The notes beneath the pieces are model-generated. The model saw only the letters and a list, made by a program, of their open reading frames with translations, was not told where the DNA came from and searched no databases. A stretch of DNA of 64,000 nucleotides from Scylla paramamosain (Eukaryota > Arthropoda > Malacostraca > Decapoda > Portunidae). Location of the stretch: positions 11,588,817-11,652,816 of the forward strand of contig NC_087181.1 in assembly GCF_035594125.1 (NCBI RefSeq), written 5' to 3'. This document shows positions 33,041 to 44,405 of the stretch, one piece after another. A program made the position numbers and the translations under genes. The first letter of the stretch is position 1, and every line of letters starts with the position of its first letter.

Positions 33041-34585
33041 TCAGAACCCCCAGCCCACGTCCTCCACCTCGGGGATGTAAGGCTCCAGTATTGCGCCCAC
33101 GGTGAACAGCACCGCCTGGACCGCCAACGCACGCCAGACACACCTCTTGGCGGTGTGGTAGAGGTCGTGCCAGCGTGAGGTGCGGGGAGGGCGCGCATTC
33201 TGTTCCTCCTCTGTGCCTCGCCGCCTCTCGTCACACAACACACTTTTATCCAAGGGAGTGTCTTCACTCTCACCCTCCCACTCATCACTCATATCCTCCC
33301 ACTCATCACTCACATCCTCCCACTCATCACTCATATCCTCCCACTCACCACTCTTACCCTCCCACTCATCACTCACATCCTCCCACTCACCACTTTCTTT
33401 CAAGTCTTCACTCTCTTTACACTCATCACTTGCTTTCTTCACTCTGTCTTCTTTCAAATCTTCACTCTCATCTTCACATTCGCTTTTGTCTGCATTGGTT
33501 TCAATAATGTCTTCAAGCTTTTGTTGCACTTCTGTCATGTCATCCTTGATAACAATGGCACTTCCTGCTTCATTACTTTCATTACACCCAGCATTGTCCC
33601 CTGCAATCTGAAGAGAGCTGGTGAGGGAGGCGGGGACTGCTGCAGGCAAGACACTCTCTGTAGTTAGTTCTTCCTTCCCTTCATCCTTGTGGAATTCCTT
33701 GGGTTGCTGCAATTCCTTTACTTTAATTTTCAGCTTAAAACTCAATGGATGAAATGAAGACACGTCTAAATGGATGTGGATTTTGGCAAACTTGCGATGC
33801 TCCTTCAAACACTGGATGAGGTGTCTGGCATCAACAGCCTTCTTCCTCATCGTCCCCAGGTCTCTCTTTACTTTCATCTTGACGAAACAATCTGCCTTCA
33901 GTTCTTGAATTTTCTTTAAATGTACGTGCATGCAGCAGACAGGATATCCGTAAGCCCCGCCAGGAAGGTTCTCCCGCCGCGCTGGGTCGAGATAGATGGT
34001 CATAAAGGGGAACACAAATTTCTTGGCGTAGCACAGCCAGGACTGGATCACCTGGGCCTGAAGGGTGATCTCAGTCACTTTTATGGTAGTTGGGACTCGC
34101 ACCGAACAGGAAAGTTTTTCTTCAAGGGCTGGAGGATTGCGGAACTCCTCGTTGGCTTCCTGCAATCCCTTCGTTTTCAATTTAAGCTCGAAAGTCAACG
34201 GATGAAATGAAGACACGTCCAAATTGATGTGGATTTTGCCAAAGTTGCGGTGCTCCTTCAAACACTGGATGAGGTGTCGCGCATCAACAGCCTTCTTCCT
34301 CATCGTTCCCAGGCCTCGTTTGACTTTCATTTTCACAAAACAATCTTCTCGCAGTTCTTGAATTTTCTTTAAATTTACATGCATGACGCAGACAGGGTAG
34401 CCATAAGTTGCATGACCAAGGTTTTCCCGCCGCGCAGGGTCGAGATAGATGGTCATGATAGGGTAGACACAGCGCTTGACGTAGCACAGCCAGGACTCCA
34501 TCACCTCGGCCTGCAGGGTGATCTCCGTCACCTTGATGGTTGCCGGCACCCGCACAGAGCACGAAAGTTTCTCCTTCAGACTCAT
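33041..34585 (-). CDS. Two-domain acidic, probably tail-anchored protein (DWP, copy B2)
   Basis: Single-exon gene, 514 residues, start AAAAATGAGTC. Two tandem copies of a domain of about 137 residues (5-142 and 156-292). Each starts EKLSCSVRVP(A/T)TIKVTEI and carries SWLCY, MTIYLDPARREN, KKIQEL, DCFVKMKVKR, LGTMRKKAVDARHLIQCLKE and LDVSSFHPL. A charged linker follows, then six heptads of the type SDEWEDM (about 395-436), and a basic stretch RWHDLYHTAKRCVWR. A hydrophobic segment (about 486-500) and EPYIPEVEDVGWGF end the protein. No signal peptide is seen, so a cytosolic body with a C-terminal membrane anchor is the simplest model (inference). Cysteines are conserved in both domains. Visible peculiarities are DTPLDKSVLC and YHTAKRC where other copies have DAPLDTSVLG and YHAAKRC. 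The family is not recognised; no function is claimed. Confidence 0.8.
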   Translation of the reverse strand: MSLKEKLSCSVRVPATIKVTEITLQAEVMESWLCYVKRCVYPIMTIYLDPARRENLGHATYGYPVCVMHVNLKKIQELREDCFVKMKVKRGLGTMRKKAVDARHLIQCLKEHRNFGKIHINLDVSSFHPLTFELKLKTKGLQEANEEFRNPPALEEKLSCSVRVPTTIKVTEITLQAQVIQSWLCYAKKFVFPFMTIYLDPARRENLPGGAYGYPVCCMHVHLKKIQELKADCFVKMKVKRDLGTMRKKAVDARHLIQCLKEHRKFAKIHIHLDVSSFHPLSFKLKIKVKELQQPKEFHKDEGKEELTTESVLPAAVPASLTSSLQIAGDNAGCNESNEAGSAIVIKDDMTEVQQKLEDIIETNADKSECEDESEDLKEDRVKKASDECKESEDLKESGEWEDVSDEWEGKSGEWEDMSDEWEDVSDEWEDMSDEWEGESEDTPLDKSVLCDERRRGTEEEQNARPPRTSRWHDLYHTAKRCVWRALAVQAVLFTVGAILEPYIPEVEDVGWGF

Positions 34586-34778
34586 TTTTGCTTATATTAT
34601 TTGAAGTATTTTTTCGTCAGGGGGTATATGCCTTCCGTATCGAGGAAAGAAAAAGTGCCGGCCTTTGAGCTTGGAGTTAGTTGTCAAGGAAGTAGCCAGT
34701 CACCGCCTCCCTCATTTTTTTTGGAGTGTTTGGAGGCCAGAGATTGGCAGAGAGAGTGCGCCCTCGTGCGGTGATTGG
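34586..34778 (-). promoter_or_regulatory. Upstream region of DWP B2 with two CCAAT boxes
   Basis: CCAAT (minus strand) at 34774-34778 and 34743-34747, and the CCAGTCACCGCCTCCCTC motif about 110 bp before the ATG. Confidence 0.5.
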
Positions 34779-34787
34779 TTGGTGGTG

Positions 34788-34789
<2 letters not shown>

Positions 34790-34830
<41 letters not shown>
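34790..34830. repeat. (GT)n microsatellite (B2)
   Basis: About 40 bp of GT, twice the length seen in B1 and B4. Confidence 0.9.
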
Positions 34831-34831
<1 letters not shown>

Positions 34832-34846
34832 GGGGTGGGGGATAGA

Positions 34847-36060
34847 TTATTTTATTTATTATAGGTTTATTGACCACAAGTCACAATGGAATACATATAC
34901 AGGACCCCGACTCTAAAATTGTAAAAACCATGAATTACATATGTTGAGAAAATAGCTGCTGTCCATACAAATAAAACAGTTTTATTTTTAATTCGATACA
35001 ATAGATAAAAATAATCCAGATCTATAAAACTGAACGTAAGAAAACATGAAGCAGTAAACGATGTAAAAGCTCTAGGTTTTTCAACATTAGAATAAAATTA
35101 AATGTACATTAACAGAAAACATTGGGCTGAAAGAAGAGTGTGAAGAGGAGAAGATGAGAAGTGGGTGAAGTTATGAAGGAAGTGGTAGAGTTAAAGAAAA
35201 CGGAATAGCCGTCATGTTGAGTGAGTTATATGTTTATTTGTGTATTTGTTATTTGTTCATCTTTATTTTTATGCAGTGGACTTAGAAGTTAGTGGAAGTA
35301 CAAGAAGTGGTGTTTTATCCTGTGAATAGCGGTCTTGGAGGCTGCTTTGATATTTTGTTTATTGGTTTGTTGTTGTTGTGTGGGTTGTGTGTTTGAGAGT
35401 GTCTATCACTTTGTGTTTCATGTTAGTACCACTTGTGTGTAGTGTTTTGTTAATTAGTTCTGTTTTAGCAAGTGTATGTAGTTCTTCTGTATTCTTGGTG
35501 AATGGATGTTTTTCATTATAGGCAAAGTGAAGTGCTTCGTTTTGTTTTCTTTGTGGTTTTAGTATCTGAGAATCTGATAGAGCGTTCAGAGCGTAGGCCG
35601 AGTGTGTCAGTGTTGGTAGTACACACGCTTTAGTAAGATGTAGTTTGATGGTGGTGTGTAAGAATTCGAATCTCCTGATGGTGTTTAAGGCTATTTGTGC
35701 TTTATTCGTGATGTCTTTTATATGTTTTGTGTATCCATTTACTCACAGTTTAAGCCACAAAATTTTAGCGTCTTTTGCGTAGTGTATGTTCTTCCCATCT
35801 ATGGTTACTGGTTCCATTTTTCTCATTGTTATGGCCAATAGTGTGATTTTTTGTTTGTTTTGATTTTCCATTTTTTTTTTTTCGTAATTGTTGATGTTTT
35901 TTTTATATCTCTTTCCGTTATTTTTGCCAACATTTTTTTTTTATTTTCCTGTGCATGTGATTATTTGTGTGATGTCATCTGCGTATTGTATATTTGTGCT
36001 TATCTCTATTATTATTTGGGTATTTTTGTACTCACCACCATCGCGGCTATTGGTGGCCCG
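34847..36060 (-). pseudogene. LINE-c relic in B2
   Basis: Same relic as in B1 with YADD codons at 35974-35985. Here the phrase before the thumb is undisturbed and reads on the minus strand HIKDITNKAQIALNTIRR and onward, so this copy is closer to the original element than B1 or B3. It is still 5'-truncated and has other frameshifts. Confidence 0.75.
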
Positions 36061-36462
36061 TCCTCTGGTGGTGGTGACGGTGGTGGTGGTGATGGTGATG
36101 TTGATGGTTTCTTAATGATGAACAAACGCACCTGAATGAGAAAGGATTTAATACATTTTGAGAACCACAGTATGTTTTTTACCTCTTTCTCACTAAAATA
36201 TATAGTTATCTTGAGTCACAGTTATATTCCAGTCACAGTTATAAATAACATTAACAATATTTTTTTATAGCGTAACTTACTTAACCGTCAAATCATTCAC
36301 TACACAAGATTTAATTCACAAATACATTTGCTACCCTCATAAACACTTTCATTTTCTGTTAGATGATGCCATAGAAAACAAGTCCCTTTGTCGGTTGAGC
36401 TTGGACTGCTCCGTAACTGTTGATGTGGATGTTTTGTGATGCTAGATAGCCGCTTCTCTCTT
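36061..36462. other. B2 right block, no gene recognised
   Basis: Counterpart of 29561-29978. Confidence 0.4.
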
Positions 36463-36533
<71 letters not shown>

Positions 36534-36550
36534 GGGTAGATGCTGAAGAT

Positions 36551-36636
<86 letters not shown>

Positions 36637-36645
36637 TGTCTCTCT
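36463..36645. repeat. (GA)n spacer (CT)n inverted repeat at the B2/B3 border
   Basis: GA run 36463-36531, spacer with GGGGTAGATGCTGAAGA, CT run to 36645. Confidence 0.9.
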
Positions 36646-36933
36646 CAGAGAACGGGCCAGTAGAAGGTGTTAATAACAATGTCAGGTTTATAGTTTATTA
36701 TATTTATTGCTCATCAATATATTCATTACATTTATTTACTGTACTGAGTCAGTTCACACAAATAATGGTTGAAAGTACATCTTTTCTTCATTTATGGTAA
36801 TGATGATGATGATGGTGACGATGATAATAATTAATGATGTTAATAATAATAATAAGAATAATAAGAATAATGATAATGAAAATAATAATAATAATAAGAC
36901 GAAGAAGAAGAATAACAGTTCATATATTGATAT

Positions 36934-36991
<58 letters not shown>
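36646..36991. other. B3 left block with trinucleotide tract and (CT)n
   Basis: As B2, nearly identical. CT run about 36938-36990. Confidence 0.6.
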
Positions 36992-37472
36992 AATTTTCAC
37001 TTAAACTCACTTTTTCTCTTGAACTCATTCTCTCACTCTCACTCGAACTCATTCTTCACTCTCACTCACTATCACTCACTCTCACTCCAAGTCACTGTAT
37101 TCCTTCAACTCACTCTTTCACTCGAACTCTCACTCCGCCTCACTCACTCACGCTCTCAGTCTAACTCACTCACTCACCCTCTCACTCTCACTCACTCTCA
37201 CTCACTCTCACTCGAACCCACACTCACTCACACTCGTTCTCATTCTCTCACTCTCACTAACTCACTTTCACTCTCGAATTCACTCTCACTGTCATCGAAC
37301 TCACTCTCACTCGAACTCACTCTCTCACTCGAAATCACTCTCGTTCGCCTCACTCTTTCACTTGAACTCATTCCCTCACTCGAACTTACTCTCTCACTCG
37401 AACTCACTCTTATTCGAACTCACTCTCTCATTTGAACTCACTCTCTCATTTGAACTCTCTCTCACTCACTCG
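36992..37472. repeat. CACTCGAACTCACTCT minisatellite (B3)
   Basis: As B2, with CGAACCCACACTC replacing CGAACTCACACTC, a change shared with B4. Confidence 0.85.
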
Positions 37473-37901
37473 CTCCCCGGTAATGTCTACTCTAGTCTTT
37501 CCTGGTAACGCGAGGCAGAGGGAGAGGACAGCACGGCGCCCTCCCGGTAGTGTCAGAACCAGTTAGTCCTCCACATCAATCTTTACTCCTTCCACTTTCA
37601 AAATAATGTTGTCTTTTCCACCTGACCATCCTCCGTTGCTTTCCTGGTCCGCTGGTCGCTGTCCCCAGTACTTAGTCCACCGGTACAGTTTCCTTCATAG
37701 TTCGGTTGTTCATTCGCTGCTTGGGTCTATGCGATGTGGATGAACCGCTGCTGAGTTGGTAACCGCTCTACCGCTCCGTCGTATTCTCCGCTAGTTATCC
37801 TCGGTTCTCGGTTCGTTGGGCTTTTCGTCCACAGCCCCAGCGTTAGGTTCCGCTAGCGTTCCTCGGTGTTCAGTTCGTCGATACGTCATGAATCGGTAGT
37901 G
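37473..37901. other. Conserved B block (B3)
   Basis: Counterpart of 24476-24910. It shares CTCCGTTGCTTTCC and GTCGTATTCTCCGC with B4 against B1, B2 and B5. Confidence 0.5.
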
Positions 37902-39280
37902 TTCCACGGTACTCGGTGCGTCGGTACGTCGTCAATGTGCCACGGTAATCGGTTCACGGTACTCGCTCCACGATATTCGGTCCACGGTACTTGGTCCACG
38001 GTACTCGCTCTACTATATTCGCTCTACGGTAATCGGTCCACGGTACTCGCTCCACGATATTCGGTCCACGGTACTCGATCCACGGTACTCGCTGCACGAT
38101 ATTCGGTCCATGGTAATCGGTCCACGATACTCGCTCCACGATATTCGCTCCACGGTCACGGTACTCGGTACACCATATTCGGTCCACGATATTCGGTCCA
38201 CTATACACGTTCCACGATATTCGGTCCACATTATTCGGTCCACGGTACTCTGTCAACCGTATTTGGTCCACGATATTCGGTCCACAGTACTCGGTCCACG
38301 ATATTTGGTCCACGATATTCGGTCCACATTATTCGGTCCACGGTACTCGATCCACGATATTCAGTCCACGGTACTCGGTTGACGATATTTGGTCCACGTT
38401 ATTCGGTCCACGGTACTCGGTCCACGATATTTGATCCACGATATTCGGTCCACGGTATTCGATCCACGATATTCGGTCCACGATATTCGGACCACGGTAC
38501 TCGGTCCACGGTACTCGGTTCACGATATTCGGTCCACGGTACTCGGTCCACGTTACTCGGTTCACGATATTCGGTCCACGGTACTCGGTTCACTTTACTT
38601 GGTTCACGATATTCGGTCCACTGTACTCGGTTCACTTTACTTGGTTCACGATATTCGGTCCACTGTACTCGGTTCACGGTACTTGGTTCACGGTACTTGG
38701 TTCACGATATTCGGTCCACGATTCTCAATCCACGGTACCTACTCAATCCACGATGTTAGGTCCACGGTACTTCGTTCACGATATTCCGTGTACGGTACTT
38801 GGTCCACAGTACTCGGTCCACGGTACTTTGTTCACCATACTCGGTTCACGATACTCTGTCCACGATATTTGGTTCACGGTGTGCGATCTACGGTACTTGG
38901 TTCACGATATTCGGTCCGCAGTACTCGGTCTACGATACTCGGTCCACGGTACTCGGTCTACGATACTCGGTCCACGGTACTCGGTCTACGATACTCGTCC
39001 AGGGTACTCGGTTCATGATATTTGGTCCACGATACTCCGTTCATGATCTTCGGTCCGCAGTACTCGTTCCACGGTACTTGGTCCACGCTACTCGGTTCAC
39101 GATATTCGGTCCACGGTATTCGATCCACGATATTCGGTCCGCGATACTCGCTCTGTTCGTTCGTCGTGTTTCTCGGTCCACGAGACTCGGTTCGACGGTA
39201 GGTTGTAAGTTTCGCCAGTGTTTCACGGTGTTCACGGTACTCGGTTCATAGTATTCGGTCCACGGTACTCGGTCCGTCTG
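37902..39280. repeat. 14-bp minisatellite array behind gene B3
   Basis: About 1.38 kb and nearly unit-for-unit identical to the B2 array, differing at a few sites. Confidence 0.93.
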
Positions 39281-39510
39281 TATCCGGTCCGTGTTCCGCT
39301 TGCTATCCTCGGTAATCAGTTCATCAGTACAGTGTTCTTCGAAAGTTTCGCTACAGTTTCTCAAAACACGGTCCGTCGGTTCGTCGTAAGTATTGCAGTC
39401 GGTCCATCGCTACAGTATTCGTAACCTCCCCTCGTTATTCTCAGCAGTCGGTCCATACCACAACATTCCCACGTTGCGGCATCGCTCAATCAGGGGTCAT
39501 GTGTGGGGGC

Positions 39511-41055
39511 TCAGAACCCCCAGCCCTCGTCCTCCACCTCGGGGATGTAAGGCTCCAGTATTGCGCCCACGGTGAACAGCACCGCCTGGACCGCCAACGC
39601 ACGCCAGACACACCTCTTGGCGGCGTGGTAGAGGTCGTGCCAGCGTGAGGTGCGGGGAGGGCGCGCATTCTGTTCCTCCTCTGTGCCTCGCCGCCTCTCG
39701 TCACCCAACACACTTGTATCCAAGGGAGCGTCTTCACTTTCACCCTCCCACTCATCACTCATGTCCTCCCACTCATCACTCACATCCTCCCACTCATCAC
39801 TCATATCCTCCCACTCACCACTCTTACCCTCCCACTCATCACTCACATCCTCCCACTCACCACTTTCTTTCAAGTCTTCACTCTCTTTACACTCATCACT
39901 TGCTTTCTTCACTCTGTCTTCTTTCAAATCTTCACTCTCATCTTCACATTCGCTTTTGTCTGCATTGGTTTCAATAATGTCTTCAAGCTTTTGTTGCACT
40001 TCTGTCATGTCATCCTTGATAACAATGGCACTTCCTGCTTCATTACTTTCATTACAGCCAGCATTGTCCCCTGCAATCTGAAGAGAGCTGGTGAGGGAGG
40101 CGGGGACTGCTGCAGGCAAGACACTCTCTGTAGTTAGTTCTTCCTTCCCTTCATCCTTGTGGAATTCCTTGGGTTGCTGCAATTCCTTTACTTTAATTTT
40201 CAGCTTAAAACTCAATGGATGAAATGAAGACACGTCTAAATGGATGTGGATTTTGGCAAACTTGCGATGCTCCTTCAAACACTGGATGAGGTGTCTGGCA
40301 TCAACAGCCTTCTTCCTCATCGTCCCCAGGTCTCTCTTTACTTTCATCTTGACGAAACAATCTGCCTTCAGTTCTTGAATTTTCTTTAAATGTACGTGCA
40401 TGCAGCAGACAGGATATCCGTAAGCCCCGCCAGGAAGGTTCTCCCGCCGCGCAGGGTCGAGATAGATGGTCATAAAGGGGAACACAAATTTCTTGGCGTA
40501 GCACAGCCAGGACTGGATCACCTCGGCCTGAAGGGTGATCTCTGTCACTTTTATGGTAGTTGGGACTCGCACCGAACAGGAAAGTTTTTCTTCAAGGGCT
40601 GGAGGATTGCGGAACTCCTCGTTGGCTTCCTGCAATCCCTTCGTTTTCAATTTAAGCTCGAAAGTCAACGGATGAAATGAAGACACGTCCAAATTGATGT
40701 GGATTTTGCCAAAGTTGCGGTGCTCCTTCAAACACTGGATGAGGTGTCGCGCATCAACAGCCTTCTTCCTCATCGTTCCCAGGCCTCGTTTGACTTTCAT
40801 TTTCACAAAACAATCTTCTCGCAGTTCTTGAATTTTCTTTAAATTTACATACATGACGCAGACAGGGTAGCCATAAGTTGCATGACCAAGGTTTTCCCGC
40901 CGCGCAGGGTCGAGATAGATGGTCATGATAGGGTAGACACAGCGCTTGACGTAGCACAGCCAGGACTCCATCACCTCGGCCTGCAGGGTGATCTCCGTCA
41001 CCTTGATGGTTGCCGGCACCCGCACAGAGCACGAAAGTTTCTCCTTCAGACTCAT
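39511..41055 (-). CDS. Two-domain acidic, probably tail-anchored protein (DWP, copy B3)
   Basis: 514 residues, single exon, same architecture as B2: domains 5-142 and 156-292, six EWE heptads, C-terminal hydrophobic segment. It shares with B2 the text AYGYPVCCMHVHL and SECEDESEDLKEDRVKKASD, so B2 and B3 are close relatives in the coding region. Differences from B2: QAEVIQSW in domain 2 (the domain-1-like Glu, where the others have Gln), CVMYVN in domain 1 (shared with B1), and EDEGWGF at the end instead of EDVGWGF. The QAEV change could be a trace of conversion between the two domains. Upstream CCAAT pair conserved. Function unknown. Confidence 0.8.
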   Translation of the reverse strand: MSLKEKLSCSVRVPATIKVTEITLQAEVMESWLCYVKRCVYPIMTIYLDPARRENLGHATYGYPVCVMYVNLKKIQELREDCFVKMKVKRGLGTMRKKAVDARHLIQCLKEHRNFGKIHINLDVSSFHPLTFELKLKTKGLQEANEEFRNPPALEEKLSCSVRVPTTIKVTEITLQAEVIQSWLCYAKKFVFPFMTIYLDPARRENLPGGAYGYPVCCMHVHLKKIQELKADCFVKMKVKRDLGTMRKKAVDARHLIQCLKEHRKFAKIHIHLDVSSFHPLSFKLKIKVKELQQPKEFHKDEGKEELTTESVLPAAVPASLTSSLQIAGDNAGCNESNEAGSAIVIKDDMTEVQQKLEDIIETNADKSECEDESEDLKEDRVKKASDECKESEDLKESGEWEDVSDEWEGKSGEWEDMSDEWEDVSDEWEDMSDEWEGESEDAPLDTSVLGDERRRGTEEEQNARPPRTSRWHDLYHAAKRCVWRALAVQAVLFTVGAILEPYIPEVEDEGWGF

Positions 41056-41248
41056 TTTTGCTTATATTATTTGAAGTATTTTTTCGTCAGGGGGTATATG
41101 CCTTCCGTATCGAGGAAAGAAAAAGTGCCGGCCTTTGAGCTTGGAGTTAGTTGTCAAGGAAGTAGCCAGTCACCGCCTCCCTCATTTTTTTTGGAGTGTT
41201 TGGAGGCCAGAGATTGGCAGAGAGAGTGTGCCCTCATGCGGTGATTGG
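41056..41248 (-). promoter_or_regulatory. Upstream region of DWP B3 with two CCAAT boxes
   Basis: CCAAT (minus strand) at 41244-41248 and 41213-41217 with the same spacing as the other copies. Confidence 0.5.
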
Positions 41249-41257
41249 TTGGTGGTG

Positions 41258-41259
<2 letters not shown>

Positions 41260-41304
<45 letters not shown>
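41260..41304. repeat. (GT)n microsatellite (B3)
   Basis: About 45 bp of GT, similar to B2. Confidence 0.9.
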
Positions 41305-41305
<1 letters not shown>

Positions 41306-41320
41306 GGGGTGGGGGATAGA

Positions 41321-42530
41321 TTATTTTATTTATTATAGGTTTATTGACCACAAGTCACAATGGAATACATATACAGGACCCCGACTCTAAAATTGTAAAA
41401 ACCATGAATTACATATGTTGAGAAAATAGCTGCTGTCCATACAAATAAAACAGTTTTATTTTTAATTCGATACAATAGATAAAAATAATCCAGATCTATA
41501 AAACTGAACGTAAGAAAACATGAAGCAGTAAACGATGTAAAAGCTCTAGGTTTTTCAACATTAGAATAAAATTAAATGTACATTAACAGAAAACATTGGG
41601 CTGAAAGAAGAGTGTGAAGAGGAGAAGATGAGAAGTAGGTGAAGTTATGAAGGAAGTGGTAGAGTGAAAGAAGACGGAATAGCCGTCATGTTGAGTGAGT
41701 TATATGTTTATTTGTGTATTTGTTATTTGTTCATCTTTATTTTTATGCAGTGGACTTAGAAGTTAGTAAAAGTACAAGAAGTGGTGTTTTATCCTGTGAA
41801 TAGCGGTCTTGGAGGCTGCTTTGATATTTTGTTTATTGGTTTGTTGTTGTTGTGTGGGTTGTGTGTTTGAGAGTGTCTATCACTTTGTGTTTCATGTTAG
41901 TACTTCTAGTGTGTAGTGTTTTGTTAATTAGTTCTGTTTTAGCAAGTGTATGTAGTTCTTCTGTATTCTTGGTGAATGGATGTTTTTCATTATAGGCAAA
42001 GTGAAGTGCTTCGTTTTGTTTTCTTTGTGGTTCTAGTATCTGAGAATCTGATAGAGCGTTCAGAGCGTAGGCCGAGTGTGTCAGTGTTGGTAGTACACAC
42101 GCTTTAGTAAGATGTAGTTTGATGGTGGTGTGTAAGAATTCGAATCTCCTGATGGTGTTTATTTGGCTATTTGTGCTTTATTCGTGATGTCTTTTATATG
42201 TTTTGTGTATCCATTTACTCACAGTTTAAGCCACAAAATTTTAGCGTCTTTTGCGTAGTGTATGTTCTTCCCATCTATGGTTACTGGTTCCATTTTTCTC
42301 ATTGTTATGGCCAATAGTGTGATTTTTTGTTTGTTTTGATTTTCCATTTTTTTTTTCGTAATTGTTGATGTTTTTTTTATATCTCTTTCCGTTATTTTTG
42401 CTAACATTTTTTTTTTATTTTCCTGCGCATGTGATTATTTGTGTGATGTCATCTGCGTATTGTATATTTGTGCTTATCTCTATTATTATTTGGGTATTTT
42501 TGTACTCACCACCATCGCGGCTATTGGTGG
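41321..42530 (-). pseudogene. LINE-c relic in B3
   Basis: YADD codons at 42448-42459. It carries the same 2-bp frame-breaking insertion before RRFEF as B1. An in-between frame (42219-42407) reads KMEPVTIDGKNIHYAKDAK. Confidence 0.75.
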
Positions 42531-42935
42531 CCCGTCCTCTGGTGGTGGTGACGGTGGTGGTGGTGATGGTGATGTTGATGGTTTCTTAATGATGAACAAA
42601 CGCACCTGAATGAGAAAGGATTTAATACATTTTGAGAACCACAGTATGTTTTTTACCTCTTTCTCACTAAAATATATAGTTATCTTGAGTCACAGTTATA
42701 TTCCAGTCACAGTTATAAATAACATTAACAATATTTTTTTATAGCGTAACTTACTTAACCGTCAAATCATTCACTACACAAGATTTAATTCACAAATACA
42801 TTTGCTACCCCCATAAACACTTTCATTTTCTGTTAGATGATGCCATAGAAAACAAGTCCCTTTGTCGGTTGAGCTTGGACTGCTCCGTAACTGTTGATGT
42901 GGATGTTTTGTGATGCTAGATAGCCGCTTCTCTCT
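42531..42935. other. B3 right block, no gene recognised
   Basis: Counterpart of 29561-29978. Confidence 0.4.
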
Positions 42936-43131
<196 letters not shown>

Positions 43132-43417
43132 GAGAACGGGCCAGTAGAAGGTGTTAATAACAATGTCAGGTTTATAGTTTATTATATTTATTGCTCATCA
43201 ATATATTCATTACATTTATTTACTGTACTGAGTCAGTTCACACAAATAATGGTTGAAAGTACATCTTTTCTTCATTTATGGTAATGATGATGATGATGGT
43301 GACGATGATAATAATTAATGATGTTAATAATAATAATAAGAATAATAAGAATAATGATAATGAAAATAATAATAATAATAAGACGAAGAAGAAGAATAAC
43401 AGTTCATATATTGATAT

Positions 43418-43495
<78 letters not shown>
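43132..43495. other. B4 left block with trinucleotide tract and (CT)n
   Basis: As B2/B3; CT run 43422-43494. Confidence 0.6.
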
Positions 43496-43976
43496 AATTT
43501 TCACTTAAACTCACTTTTTCTCTTGAACTCATTCTCTCACTCTCACTCGAACTCATTCTTCACTCTCACTCACTATCACTCACTCTCACTCCAAGTCACT
43601 GTATTCCTTCAACTCACTCTTTCACTCGAACTCTCACTCCGCCTCACTCACTCACGCTCTCAGTCTAACTCACTCACTCACCCTCTCACTCTCACTCACT
43701 CTCACTCACTCTCACTCGAACCCACACTCACTCACACTCGTTCTCATTCTCTCACTCTCACTAACTCACTTTCACTCTCGAATTCACTCTCACTGTCATC
43801 GAACTCACTCTCACTCGAACTCACTCTCTCACTCGAAATCACTCTCGTTCGCCTCACTCTTTCACTTGAACTCATTCCCTCACTCGAACTTACTCTCTCA
43901 CTCGAACTCACTCTTATTCGAACTCACTCTCTCATTTGAACTCACTCTCTCATTTGAACTCTCTCTCACTCACTCG
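43496..43976. repeat. CACTCGAACTCACTCT minisatellite (B4)
   Basis: As B3. Confidence 0.85.
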
Positions 43977-44405
43977 CTCCCCGGTAATGTCTACTCTAGT
44001 CTTTCCTGGTAACGCGAGGCAGAGGGAGAGGACAGCACGGCGCCCTCCCGGTAGTGTCAGAACCAGTTATTCCTCCACATCAATCTTTACTCCTTCCACT
44101 TTCAAAATAATGTTGTCTTTTCCACCTGACCATCCTCCGTTGCTTTCCTGGTCCGCTGGTCGCTGTCCCCAGTACTTAGTCCACCGGTACAGTTTCCTTC
44201 ATAGTTCGGTTGTTCATTCGCTGCTTGGGTCTATGCGATGTGGATGAACCGCTGCTGAGTTGGTAACCGCTCTACCGCTCCGTCGTATTCTCCGCTAGTT
44301 ATCCTCGGTTCTCGGTTCGTTGGGCTTTTCGTCCACAGCCCCAGCGTTAGGTTCCGCTAGCGTTCCTCGGTGTTCAGTTCGTCGATACGTCATGAATCGG
44401 TAGTG
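43977..44405. other. Conserved B block (B4)
   Basis: Counterpart of 24476-24910; a one-base change (CAGTTATTCC) opens a spurious plus-strand frame. Confidence 0.5.

Noticed and set aside
33175..33611. Plus-strand frames rich in Pro-Thr-His-His-Ser and Ser-His-Ser-Ser opposite the DWP acidic tract
   Set aside because: Antisense shadows of the Glu-Trp-Glu heptads, repeating with their 21-bp period.
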